Part shown: one piece after another, positions 1 to 5,777 of the stretch
Position numbering within the stretch: the stretch's first letter is position 1
How the letters are laid out: each line of letters begins with the position of its first letter
Assembly: GCA_036733305.1 (NCBI GenBank)
Contig: DAINAT010000077.1
Coordinates: forward strand, 1-16,534
Source of the DNA: UBA7672 sp036733305
Lineage (GTDB): Bacteria > Pseudomonadota > Alphaproteobacteria > Caulobacterales > Hyphomonadaceae
Direction: 5' to 3'
Length of the DNA: 16,534 bases
Position numbers and translations under genes: made by a program
The notes under the pieces: model-generated
Seen by the model: only the letters and a program-made list of their open reading frames with translations
Told to the model about the DNA's origin: nothing
The model's database searches: none

Positions 1-10
1 CGAAGGCGCA

Positions 11-207
11 ACCCTCCCTCCGTCGCTCCGCGACAGCCCCCTCCGTCTCGATGCTGCGCATCGATCCACCTCCCCCGCGCTTTGCGTGGTGGAGGACGCA
101 ATCACCGGCGCCAGTCCTCCCTCGCGCAAAGCGCGGGGGAGGTGGATCGGCGCGTCTTCGCGCCGAGACGGAGGGGGCTGCGCGTCTTCGCGCGGACCTC
201 CCTCATC
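11..207. repeat. Large branched inverted repeat (extragenic palindrome with side hairpins)
   Basis: The arm at 34-86 is the reverse complement of the arm at 125-180, apart from a variable insert in each arm. Both inserts are themselves small hairpins: CGATGC/GCATCG around 49-63, and CGGCGCG/CGCGCCG around 148-165. The pairing continues inward as GGAGGAC (91-97) with GTCCTCC (114-120), leaving a loop of about 16 bases. Outside the main arms there are further hairpins (about 23-34 and 180-193) and matching CCTCCCTC-type ends. The insert sequences differ between arms while each keeps its own stem, so secondary structure rather than sequence seems conserved. No reading frame here resembles a protein. 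It looks like a dispersed extragenic repeat of the kind common in GC-rich alphaproteobacteria. The family name and copy number are unknown from this window. The outer boundaries are approximate. Confidence 0.8.
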
Positions 208-328
208 CCACTCGATTGCGAATTACCAACTGCCACACCTCGCAGCCATCTGCGAGAACGCCCCCTCACGCCCAAACGCAAACGACCCGGCTTTCGCCGG
301 GCCGCTGCTATCCCAGATCGCTCTGGAC
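208..328. other. Non-coding stretch between the repeat and the DUF1328 gene
   Basis: Together with the repeat, this makes the first 328 bases gene-free. Apart from the hairpin at 286-301, I see no coding signal, no ribosome-binding site and no further repeat. The reading frames that cross it are GC-rich low-complexity shadows. Confidence 0.6.
286..301 (-). terminator. Intrinsic terminator after the DUF1328 gene
   Basis: On the minus strand a CCCGGC stem, a GAAA tetraloop and a GCCGGG stem are followed by a T-rich but interrupted tract (TCGTTTGCGTTT). It begins about 27 bases after the DUF1328 stop codon, the expected place for a rho-independent terminator. The T tract is imperfect, so efficiency is uncertain. 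Confidence 0.65.
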
Positions 329-496
329 TTACGTGCCGCGTCGCGTTGCGCCCATGACGGCCGACACAACAAACAGAACGAGGAAGATGAAGAACAGAAT
401 CTTCGCGATACCCGCAGCCGACGCCGCGATGCCGCCAAAACCAAGCACCGCCGCGATCACGGCAACAACGAGAAATACGAGTGTCCAGCTGAGCAT
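329..496 (-). CDS. DUF1328 (YtjA-like) small membrane protein, 55 aa
   Basis: The minus-strand frame from the ATG at 496 to the TAA at 329-331 gives a 55-residue protein starting MLSWTLVFLVV and ending VMGATRRGT. The MLSW start, the central LGFGGIA segment, the second hydrophobic stretch and the Arg-rich tail are the hallmarks of the DUF1328/YtjA family. The length is typical of the family. Two hydrophobic helices (about residues 4-22 and 28-48) predict an inner-membrane protein. An AGAGGA ribosome-binding site lies 8 bases upstream. A terminator follows, and a GGAAC-N16-CGTT stress promoter lies 55 bases upstream, so this is a single-gene transcription unit. The family's biochemical role is not established. 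The promoter suggests a function under general stress or in stationary phase. Confidence 0.88.
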   Translation of the reverse strand: MLSWTLVFLVVAVIAAVLGFGGIAASAAGIAKILFFIFLVLFVVSAVMGATRRGT

Positions 497-548
497 TGTC
501 GAGATCCTCTATCAGCAGCGCCCATGTTTCAAAGTGGGCTTCGGCGTA

Positions 549-1412
549 TCAACGAGCCGCTGCGGCGTGAGTTCCCTCCACCATTCCGCCTTCGGAATTT
601 AATGCAGAATCATAGTTGCGATGAATCTCCAGCCCATTGCGATCAATGATCACAACGTCCTGCATCATGCGCTGACCTTCAAACTGGATCACACAGAAGC
701 TCGGCCGGGTTGAGCGTAGTCGCGTGGAAAGCGTACCCGATCCCATCTGCACCATCGGGCGGCGAACGCCCGGCACGGGAAATGTGAACGCGTCATGGAT
801 ATGGCCCGTGATGATCGCATCCACCTTCGCCGCCGCGCAGCGCTTCAAGGCTTCATCACCGCGCTTCGTCTCGACCGTTATCTTCGCCAGCTGCGGCTGG
901 TTCAGCGGATGGTGGCAGATCAAAAGTCGCCACGCATCTTCCGGCCCCTTGGACAGCCGATCGAGCGCAGCGTCCAGATCGCCAAGGTCGATCACCCCAT
1001 CAGCCCAGTTCATCCGGCCCTGAAAACCACGCGCGGAATTGATGGCGGACACGCGAACCTGTCCCTCGCCGAAATTCCGGATCTGCCCAACGATATCCAT
1101 CCCCTCCATGTACCGCTCATACCGATCAAACGGCGCGACCACACGGGCAGGGATATGAAACACCGGCGTATCATGATTGCCCGGCGCAGAAATCACCGGG
1201 AAGCCCAGCTTGTCGAACCAGGCGCGCCCCGCCTCAAACTCGGATCGCTTGCCCGTCTGCGTAATGTCGCCCGCGATGATGATCCCATCCGGCTTCAGGT
1301 GCGAGATGAACTGCTCAACCGCGGTCAGCGCCTCGATATCTTCGGCGCCGAAGTGAATGTCCGACAGATGCACCAGGCGGACAGGTTTGGGTGTCAGCCC
1401 GCTGTCAGGCAT
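549..1412 (-). CDS. Calcineurin-like metallophosphoesterase (Icc/CpdA-type), 287 aa
   Basis: All five metal-binding motifs of the calcineurin-like phosphoesterase fold are present in order: D18-x-H20 (LSDIHFG), GD at 48-49, GNHD at 78-81, HH at 167-168 and GHIH at 203-206. The layout and length match the class III phosphodiesterase group that includes cAMP phosphodiesterase CpdA/Icc, so the enzyme should be a cytoplasmic di-metal phosphodiesterase or phosphatase. The substrate cannot be read from sequence. The ATG at 1412 overlaps the last 19 bases of the upstream lipid kinase gene. Its ribosome-binding site (GGAGGAAG, 7-base spacing) lies within that gene, so the two are probably translationally coupled. 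The pairing suggests that its substrate may be a phospholipid or a phosphorylated lipid-derived product rather than cAMP, but that is inference. Confidence 0.9.
   Translation of the reverse strand: MPDSGLTPKPVRLVHLSDIHFGAEDIEALTAVEQFISHLKPDGIIIAGDITQTGKRSEFEAGRAWFDKLGFPVISAPGNHDTPVFHIPARVVAPFDRYERYMEGMDIVGQIRNFGEGQVRVSAINSARGFQGRMNWADGVIDLGDLDAALDRLSKGPEDAWRLLICHHPLNQPQLAKITVETKRGDEALKRCAAAKVDAIITGHIHDAFTFPVPGVRRPMVQMGSGTLSTRLRSTRPSFCVIQFEGQRMMQDVVIIDRNGLEIHRNYDSALNSEGGMVEGTHAAAAR
551..575 (-). promoter_or_regulatory. EcfG-type general stress promoter for the DUF1328 gene
   Basis: On the minus strand GGAAC (571-575) is followed by 16 bases and CGTT (551-554). This exactly matches the GGAAC-N16/17-CGTT consensus known for alphaproteobacterial EcfG sigma factors. 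The -10 lies 55 bases before the ATG at 496. The element sits inside the last codons of the upstream phosphodiesterase gene. No mapped start site is available. Confidence 0.75.
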
Positions 1413-2254
1413 TGTGCAGCTTCCTCCACGAACGACACGGTGACCTTCGGTCCCGCATCAATGTGCTCGCCATCGGCGATCACCGGAATGTCTCCGCCAT
1501 CCTTGTTGACGATCTCCATCGCGTTCGCCGGCACAACGGTCACGCCCGGCGCAGTGCGCCAGTCGGTGAAGAACGAAGACCATACAACGTTGAGTGCGCC
1601 GCCGGTCGTCGGCGAGGCAAGGGCGGCCACTTCCATGCCTTTCCCCTCCTTCGTCAAAGCGCCGACAACAGCGCCGATAATGCTGGTCGTCGGCAGATGC
1701 CCCCCATCCGAACCGTACCCGGCGCCATGCGTCGCGTCGAGGTTCAGGCTGTTCAACACTTCGATCGCAGCAGCCGTTTCGGTAGCGGCCTTCACCAGAT
1801 CTCCACGGCGCAGGCTCTCGCGCGCCTCGGCAAACCGAGCAGGAGCGCCAGCCAGCATGGCGCAGAAGAACAGCTCGTCATTCGCCTTGCCGGCTGGAAG
1901 CGTCATTCGTTTCGGCGAACGAATGACATCGGCAATCGTCTGGTCCCACGTCTTGTCGCCGTGGATCGCCTTGGGCAGCAGGTTCATTGTGCCGCCCGGC
2001 AGCAGCAGAAGGTTCGGCGTCACTTGGCCCACAGTCTCCAGCGCGCCCTTCAGCGTGCCGTCGCCACCCCACACCACGAACAGGTCCGGCTGCTTCTCGG
2101 CGAGCTTCTTCAGCTGTCCAAAGAAGTCCGACCCATCCGTCGCCACGATCTCGGCGCCGCGAATGCCATTGGCTTCAAGAGCGGATTTGAGGCGTTCGCC
2201 TCCGTCAGCCGAAACGGAACCGGAGTTCGGATTGTACAGCGCAATCGTCTTCAT
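1394..2254 (-). CDS. Diacylglycerol kinase-family lipid kinase, 286 aa
   Basis: Residues 63-67 are the GGDGT nucleotide-binding signature of the diacylglycerol kinase catalytic domain. It is preceded by the family's N-terminal NPNSG (8-12) and followed by PGGTMN (86-91). A C-terminal ADGE motif, seen in YegS/DgkB-like enzymes, is also present. These enzymes phosphorylate diacylglycerol or related lipids with ATP at the membrane face. I chose the ATG at 2254 because the protein then begins directly with the first beta strand (MKTIALYNP). The longer open frame upstream (to 2434) has no family similarity and runs through the stress promoter and the 48-aa gene. The ribosome-binding site is weak (GGGGAT, about 13 bases away). 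The gene overlaps the downstream phosphodiesterase by 19 bases. A GGAAC-N17-CGTT element 42 bases upstream suggests general-stress control of both genes. Confidence 0.88.
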   Translation of the reverse strand: MKTIALYNPNSGSVSADGGERLKSALEANGIRGAEIVATDGSDFFGQLKKLAEKQPDLFVVWGGDGTLKGALETVGQVTPNLLLLPGGTMNLLPKAIHGDKTWDQTIADVIRSPKRMTLPAGKANDELFFCAMLAGAPARFAEARESLRRGDLVKAATETAAAIEVLNSLNLDATHGAGYGSDGGHLPTTSIIGAVVGALTKEGKGMEVAALASPTTGGALNVVWSSFFTDWRTAPGVTVVPANAMEIVNKDGGDIPVIADGEHIDAGPKVTVSFVEEAAQCLTAG

Positions 2255-2295
2255 TTGGAAATGTATCCCCGGCCATAATGCAGGCCCGCGCAACA

Positions 2296-2321
2296 AACGC
2301 AGGCGACCGAGGCAAGGTTCC
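2296..2321 (-). promoter_or_regulatory. EcfG-type promoter for the lipid kinase/phosphodiesterase operon
   Basis: On the minus strand GGAAC (2317-2321) is separated by 17 bases from CGTT (2296-2299), within the EcfG consensus. The ATG of the kinase lies 42 bases downstream. The -35 half lies in a perfect hairpin-forming palindrome (2316-2333). Confidence 0.72.
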
Positions 2322-2333
2322 GCTTGCGGAACC
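2316..2333. repeat. Short palindrome overlapping the -35 element
   Basis: GGTTCCG and CGGAACC form a perfect 7-bp inverted repeat around a CTTG loop. It lies between the 48-aa gene (stop at 2346) and the kinase promoter. It may be a weak terminator hairpin for the former, without a T tract, or an operator covering the -35 box. Confidence 0.5.
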
Positions 2334-2345
2334 AAGGCTGGCAAA

Positions 2346-2492
2346 TTAACCGGCCGGGAAGAACGCCATCGCGCCAGCGACCAGCAAGCCGGCCGCAACG
2401 GACAGGCAAAGCACGAGCGCAACCAGACCGCCACGATTCGTGACGTCCCGTTCGATCTGCTCGATCAGCTCTTTTTCCTGGATTTCTGTCAT
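2346..2492 (-). CDS. Small single-pass membrane protein, 48 aa (unrecognised)
   Basis: The minus-strand frame from the ATG at 2492 to the TAA at 2346-2348 encodes 48 residues. A charged N-terminal helix, MTEIQEKELIEQIERDV, is followed by an Arg-Gly-Gly turn and one strongly hydrophobic helix (about residues 22-45), with a short tail ending FFPAG. This charged-plus-membrane design and the lack of any better frame make it a likely real gene. I do not recognise a named family. There is no clear ribosome-binding site close to the ATG; a purine-rich GAGGCGG lies about 20 bases upstream. It sits between stress-promoter genes on the same strand, with a degenerate EcfG-like element 30 bases upstream, so it probably belongs to the same envelope/stress group. 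Confidence 0.55.
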   Translation of the reverse strand: MTEIQEKELIEQIERDVTNRGGLVALVLCLSVAAGLLVAGAMAFFPAG

Positions 2493-2521
2493 AGGATAAT
2501 TCGTCCGTTCACCGCCTCATC

Positions 2522-2546
2522 AATGGCTCAGGCGGGTAGTTGTTCC
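2522..2546 (-). promoter_or_regulatory. Degenerate EcfG-like element upstream of the 48-aa gene
   Basis: GGAAC (2542-2546) is followed after 16 bases by CATT (2522-2525), one mismatch from the CGTT -10 consensus. Its distance to the start codon (30 bases) is like that of the exact element before the lipoprotein gene (32 bases), which favours a real but weaker site. Confidence 0.35.
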
Positions 2547-2561
2547 CGGCAAAAATGCCGC

Positions 2562-2587
2562 GGGAGCGCCACTGAAGCAGCGCTCCC
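2562..2587 (-). terminator. Probable terminator after the glycine-zipper lipoprotein gene
   Basis: On the minus strand a GGGAGCGC/GCGCTCCC stem with a 10-base loop lies about 23 bases after the stop at 2610. It is followed by GCGGCATTTTTG, giving a short T run. A second small CGGCA/TGCCG hairpin surrounds that T run (2547-2560). Confidence 0.55.
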
Positions 2588-2609
2588 ACAAAACGAGATA
2601 AATCAGGGC

Positions 2610-2984
2610 TTAGCCGCGATACTCGCCATTTGCCCAATAGGTTCGGCCGCTGCGGCTATCGACGTAATAGTAGCGGTTGGCCCGGTTATCGAAGATCAGG
2701 GCTTCGCCGTTTGGCCCGCGATCCTGGCGATAGCCGCCGCGATCGCTGTCGCGGTTATGGTCAGACGCCGCGCCCGCCACACCGCCCGCAATGGCGCCGG
2801 TGGCCGCGCCGATCGCTGCGCCCTGGCCCGCATTACCCGAGCCCGTGTTGTTGCCGATGATCGCGCCAGCCGCTGCACCCAGGAGAGCGCCACCAGCCGC
2901 GCCGCGTTCGGTCGCGCCGGAGGACGTACAGGCGGTAGCCGTCAGGCCAGTCGCCACGGCTGCGGAAATGATGAGCAGCTTCAT
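2610..2984 (-). CDS. Glycine-zipper putative lipoprotein, 124 aa
   Basis: The protein starts with a short Lys-led hydrophobic signal (MKLLIISAAVATGL) and has Cys19 in ATAC, followed by TSSG. This is an imperfect lipobox, since Leu is not at -3, so lipidation is likely but not certain. Residues 28-72 are a glycine-zipper segment rich in GxxxG and GAxxGAI repeats, as in the YMGG/OmpA-associated and 17-kDa-antigen-like proteins of the bacterial envelope. Residues 76-90 are a charged linker. The C-terminal part (98-124) is rich in Tyr and Arg (YYYVDSRSGRTYW). The expected location is the outer membrane or periplasm. A very strong ribosome-binding site (AAGGAG, 8-base spacing) fixes the start. A GGAAC-N16-CGTT promoter lies 32 bases upstream and a hairpin terminator follows, so it is a monocistronic stress gene. 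Confidence 0.85.
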   Translation of the reverse strand: MKLLIISAAVATGLTATACTSSGATERGAAGGALLGAAAGAIIGNNTGSGNAGQGAAIGAATGAIAGGVAGAASDHNRDSDRGGYRQDRGPNGEALIFDNRANRYYYVDSRSGRTYWANGEYRG

Positions 2985-3015
2985 GATTCAAACTCCTTGA
3001 TCTGGCAGGTAACGC

Positions 3016-3040
3016 AACGTGCCTTGCGCCCGTTCGTTCC
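3016..3040 (-). promoter_or_regulatory. EcfG-type promoter for the glycine-zipper lipoprotein
   Basis: GGAAC (3036-3040), 16 bases, then CGTT (3016-3019) on the minus strand exactly match the EcfG consensus. The start codon at 2984 is 32 bases downstream of the -10 element, with a strong ribosome-binding site between them. Confidence 0.78.
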
Positions 3041-3080
3041 GGATAGCGCGCAGCCTTGGCCGGTTAGCGCGCAGCCTTGG
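3039..3080. repeat. 21-bp tandem duplication at the 3' end of the 142-aa gene
   Basis: Two adjacent 21-bp units (3039-3059 and 3060-3080) share 20 of 21 bases, including the core TAGCGCGCAGCCTTGG. The right unit contains the last codons and the TAA stop of the 142-aa gene. In the left unit the stop is changed to TAT. The left unit abuts the -35 box of the lipoprotein promoter. Confidence 0.85.
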
Positions 3081-3492
3081 TCACAGCGCCAACTACGCCG
3101 CCGATGATCAAACCAACCACAGCAACCTGTGCGACCAACGCGATCGACGGCACAGTTACCGCCGAGATCACAAGGCCAGCGCCTGCGCCCACGAGAGCGC
3201 CAGTCGCCATGCCGGCGCCAACGTCAGACCCTTGCTTCGTTTGGCGGGCAATCGGCATGCCTTCCATCGACTTCAGCTGGACCAGCACTTTGGAAACATC
3301 GCGCAGGTTGGTTTCTTCACCGCCCGACATGTTCTCCGCAGTGCTCTCCGCCAGACGCTGCGCGTCGAGCTTCCAGCTCTCGAGAATACGGCGCTTTTCG
3401 TCAACGCTGAGCGTGGGTTCGCTGAGTACTTCTTCCGGGCGGTCAAAGTGGCGCTGTGGGTATGCGATCAGGTCTTCAACATGCGTGTTCAT
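3064..3492 (-). CDS. Protein with charged N-terminus and glycine-zipper membrane helices, 142 aa
   Basis: Residues 1-85 are soluble and include a conserved-looking helix, SVDEKRRILESWKLDA (29-44), of a type found in small alphaproteobacterial stress proteins. Residues 88-107 have glycine-zipper spacing (DVGAGMATGALVGAGAG) and lead into two hydrophobic stretches (about 100-118 and 119-137). The gene therefore probably encodes a tail-anchored or hairpin membrane protein facing the cytoplasm. There is no signal peptide. GAGGAAGG nine bases upstream supports the ATG at 3492. A GGAAC-N17-CGTT promoter lies 38 bases upstream. I cannot give a biochemical function. The promoter and its glycine-zipper neighbour point to envelope maintenance during general stress. 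Confidence 0.8.
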   Translation of the reverse strand: MNTHVEDLIAYPQRHFDRPEEVLSEPTLSVDEKRRILESWKLDAQRLAESTAENMSGGEETNLRDVSKVLVQLKSMEGMPIARQTKQGSDVGAGMATGALVGAGAGLVISAVTVPSIALVAQVAVVGLIIGGVVGAVTKAAR

Positions 3493-3529
3493 GGGTCTGG
3501 GCCTTCCTCGCTCTGAATGGTCACTTCAA

Positions 3530-3555
3530 AACGAGGCTCAGCGGCTACGAGTTCC
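3530..3555 (-). promoter_or_regulatory. EcfG-type promoter for the 142-aa membrane protein
   Basis: GGAAC (3551-3555), a 17-base spacer and CGTT (3530-3533) on the minus strand fit the EcfG consensus. The start codon at 3492 is 38 bases downstream. Confidence 0.75.
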
Positions 3556-3615
3556 GGGAATCACACAATTCATAAGTTTGCAGATCGGGGGAACCGGTCA
3601 TGCTTTGTAACAATG

Positions 3616-3642
3616 AAAAAGCGGCTGGGTTTCCCCAGCCGC
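3616..3642 (-). terminator. Strong intrinsic terminator of the catabolic operon
   Basis: The minus strand forms a 9-bp perfect GC-rich stem (GCGGCTGGG/CCCAGCCGC, 3621-3642) with a 4-base loop, followed directly by five T residues (3620-3616). It lies about 30 bases after the SDR stop codon. It isolates the operon from the stress genes to its left. Confidence 0.9.
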
Positions 3643-3671
3643 TTGCCACGGTACCTAGCTCAAACTTCCGC

Positions 3672-4466
3672 TCAGACCTCACGCTCCGGCAATGTGGCGT
3701 AGGCGATGCCGCCATCAACCGCGATCGAGTCGCCGCAGACATAATCGCCAGCTTTCGATGCCAGGAAGATCGCCGTGCCCGCCATGTCTTCGTCGCGGCC
3801 AATGCGGCGCATCGGTGTGCGCGAGGCGACAGCGTCTTCCATGTCGCGCGCGGCGCGGTTCATCTCGGACGCAAACGGTCCCGGCGCGATGGCGGTGACA
3901 ATGATATTGTCCTGCACCAGACGCGCAGCCATGCGCTTGGTGAGATAGAGCAGCGACGATTTCGAGGCGTGGTAGGAATACGTTTCGAGCGGGTTCAGCT
4001 TGATCCCGTCGATCGAGCAGATGTTGATGACCTTCGCCGGCTTGTCAGCGCTCGCGCCCTTCTTGAGCGCGGCGTGCAGCGCCTGCGTCAGGAAGAAGGG
4101 CGATTTCACGTTGAGGTTCATCACCTTGTCCCAGCCAGCTTCCGGGAATTCGTCGAAGTCCGCAGCCCATGCCGCGCCAGCATTGTTGACCAGAATGTCG
4201 AGCTTGCCTTCGCGCTTGTAGATTTCTTCCGCGAGCATCTTCGCGCCGGCGACCGTCGAGATGTCCTGCGGCAGCGAGATGCAGGGCGCGTGGCCCAGTG
4301 CGGTCAATTCGGCGGCGGTCGCATCGCAAGCATCGGCCTTGCGCGCGGAGATATAGGTCTTTGCGCCGCTCTCAACGAAGCCCTGCGCGATCATCTTGCC
4401 GATGCCGCGCGACCCGCCAGTCACGAGCGCCACGCGTCCCTTCAGCGAAAACAGGTTCTCAATCAT
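3672..4466 (-). CDS. SDR-family oxidoreductase, 264 aa
   Basis: This is a classical short-chain dehydrogenase/reductase. The Rossmann glycine motif TGGSRGIG is at 16-23, NNAG at 94-97, the catalytic Ser at 151, the Y165-x3-K169 active site (YHASK), the APG turn at 194-196 and the C-terminal VDGG at 250-253. An Arg in SARK (42) after the second beta strand suggests a preference for NADPH. The family oxidises or reduces alcohol/ketone pairs, including 3-hydroxyacyl-CoA intermediates. It is the last gene of a four-gene operon (39 bases after the serine hydrolase) and is followed by a strong terminator, so a keto/hydroxy step in the same pathway is likely. GGGAGA about 8 bases upstream supports the ATG at 4466. 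The exact substrate is unknown. Confidence 0.92.
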   Translation of the reverse strand: MIENLFSLKGRVALVTGGSRGIGKMIAQGFVESGAKTYISARKADACDATAAELTALGHAPCISLPQDISTVAGAKMLAEEIYKREGKLDILVNNAGAAWAADFDEFPEAGWDKVMNLNVKSPFFLTQALHAALKKGASADKPAKVINICSIDGIKLNPLETYSYHASKSSLLYLTKRMAARLVQDNIIVTAIAPGPFASEMNRAARDMEDAVASRTPMRRIGRDEDMAGTAIFLASKAGDYVCGDSIAVDGGIAYATLPEREV

Positions 4467-4505
4467 GGTGGTTCTCCCGGTGTATTATCTGATTGGGGCA
4501 GGCGA

Positions 4506-5753
4506 TCAGGTGTGCATCAGGTGCTCGGCCAGCGCCGCGTAGGCGGGCAGAGAGACCTTGTCGAGAATGCTGTTGCCGTTGGCTGCGATCGGATGCGAGG
4601 CGAAGCGCGCGATGACTACATCAGCCTTCGGCGCGATCCAGCAGGCCTGTCCGTGGATGCCGCGCGCAGTGAAGGCGTCGAACTTGTCGTGGCTGACCCA
4701 GAACTGGTTGCGATAGCTCCAGCCCGCAACGGTGGTGTAGCCAGCCTTGGCGAAATGTTCGCGATCGCCGCCCTTGATGATGTCGTCGATGACCTCTTCC
4801 GGCACGATGTCCTCGCCGTTGATCGTGCCGCCAAGCCGCAGCATTTCGCCGAAGCGGGCAAGATCGCGCAGCGCCACGTTCATGCCCCCGCCACAGGCAG
4901 GCGTGCCGATACGGTCGACGATCAGGTATGCATCTTCCTCGGCGCCGATCTTCTGCCAGATGCGCTCCGACAGCAGTTGCGTGATCGGCGTGTCCGTCAC
5001 GCGCTGGACGATCCATGCGAGGACTTCAGTGTTGCAGGTCTTGTAGGCGAACGCCTGCCCATGCTCGCCCTGTTTTTTCAGCGTGCGCAGGAAGTCGAAG
5101 ATGGTGTCGGGTCCTGCATAGCCTTCGGGCTGCGGATTGAAGCCGGCGGCGATGCCATAGGTGCGCACCTCGGCGTTCCGATCGGTGTAGTTCTCGGAAT
5201 ACTGAACGCCGGTCGTCATATCCATGACCTGCCGCACAGTGGCATCCGCATAGGCCGTGCCATCCAGCTCCGGCACGTAGCGCGTCACAACAGCGTTCGG
5301 ATCGATCTTGCCTTCGTGCGCGAGCACGGCGGCGATCAGGCCGATGAAGGACTTGGTCACCGAGAAAGCCAGGTGGGGCAGGTGGGGTTCAAGCGCGCCG
5401 CGATAGGTCTCGTAGACGATCGCGCCGCGATGCAGGACGACGATGCCGTCCGTGAACATCTCGTCGATCGACCGGCCCCAGGTAAGTTGCTTGCCTTCCT
5501 GTGTCGTGAAGCTGATCGCATCGAGATCGGTGCGCAGCTTTTGTGGGAAGGCATAAGCCGCGCCCGGACCGCGCCGCACGTTGGCCGTCGACCTCATCTC
5601 GCGCTGATGGCTGTAGGACCAGCGCGAATTGGGGAAGCCGTTCGAGGACTGGGCATTGTCGCCGCGCACGACGAGATCAGGCGCGGGCGGGAAGCCCTGC
5701 ATCAGCTTTCGTACCTTCGGGTCGCTCGTCTGGGCGGTCCAGTCAGTGGTCAT
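4506..5753 (-). CDS. Beta-lactamase-fold serine hydrolase (NylB/esterase VIII-like), 415 aa
   Basis: The S131-V-T-K134 motif supplies the nucleophilic Ser and general base Lys of the beta-lactamase/penicillin-binding fold. Tyr237 (in AYKTCN) and H367-G-Q occupy the positions of the second and third motifs. MDMTTGVQYSENY (177-189) is typical of the 6-aminohexanoate-dimer hydrolase and class VIII esterase group. There is no signal peptide, so this is a cytoplasmic hydrolase and not a resistance beta-lactamase. It carries an N-terminal extension of roughly 95 residues before the catalytic domain. GGAGGG 7 bases upstream fixes the ATG. The gene lies 24 bases after the acyl-CoA dehydrogenase in the operon, so it probably cleaves an ester, lactone or amide intermediate of the same pathway. 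The substrate is not predictable. Confidence 0.87.
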   Translation of the reverse strand: MTTDWTAQTSDPKVRKLMQGFPPAPDLVVRGDNAQSSNGFPNSRWSYSHQREMRSTANVRRGPGAAYAFPQKLRTDLDAISFTTQEGKQLTWGRSIDEMFTDGIVVLHRGAIVYETYRGALEPHLPHLAFSVTKSFIGLIAAVLAHEGKIDPNAVVTRYVPELDGTAYADATVRQVMDMTTGVQYSENYTDRNAEVRTYGIAAGFNPQPEGYAGPDTIFDFLRTLKKQGEHGQAFAYKTCNTEVLAWIVQRVTDTPITQLLSERIWQKIGAEEDAYLIVDRIGTPACGGGMNVALRDLARFGEMLRLGGTINGEDIVPEEVIDDIIKGGDREHFAKAGYTTVAGWSYRNQFWVSHDKFDAFTARGIHGQACWIAPKADVVIARFASHPIAANGNSILDKVSLPAYAALAEHLMHT

Positions 5754-5777
5754 GGTCGCCCTCCAGCCTGTGTGCGC

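Noticed and set aside
223..444. A 73-codon minus-strand frame
   Set aside because: It overlaps the DUF1328 gene in another frame. The DUF1328 frame has the family signature, a ribosome-binding site and a promoter.
51..649. Overlapping plus-strand frames across the left edge
   Set aside because: They lie in the inverted repeat and antisense to DUF1328. Their translations are Arg/Pro/Ser-rich without any domain.
795..3107. A 770-codon open frame on the plus strand
   Set aside because: It is antisense to the phosphodiesterase, kinase and lipoprotein genes, has low-complexity composition and no ribosome-binding site or motif.
4506..5753. Reading the serine hydrolase as an antibiotic-resistance beta-lactamase
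   Set aside because: It has the SxxK motif but no signal peptide. The motif context resembles NylB and class VIII esterases, and it sits inside a catabolic operon.
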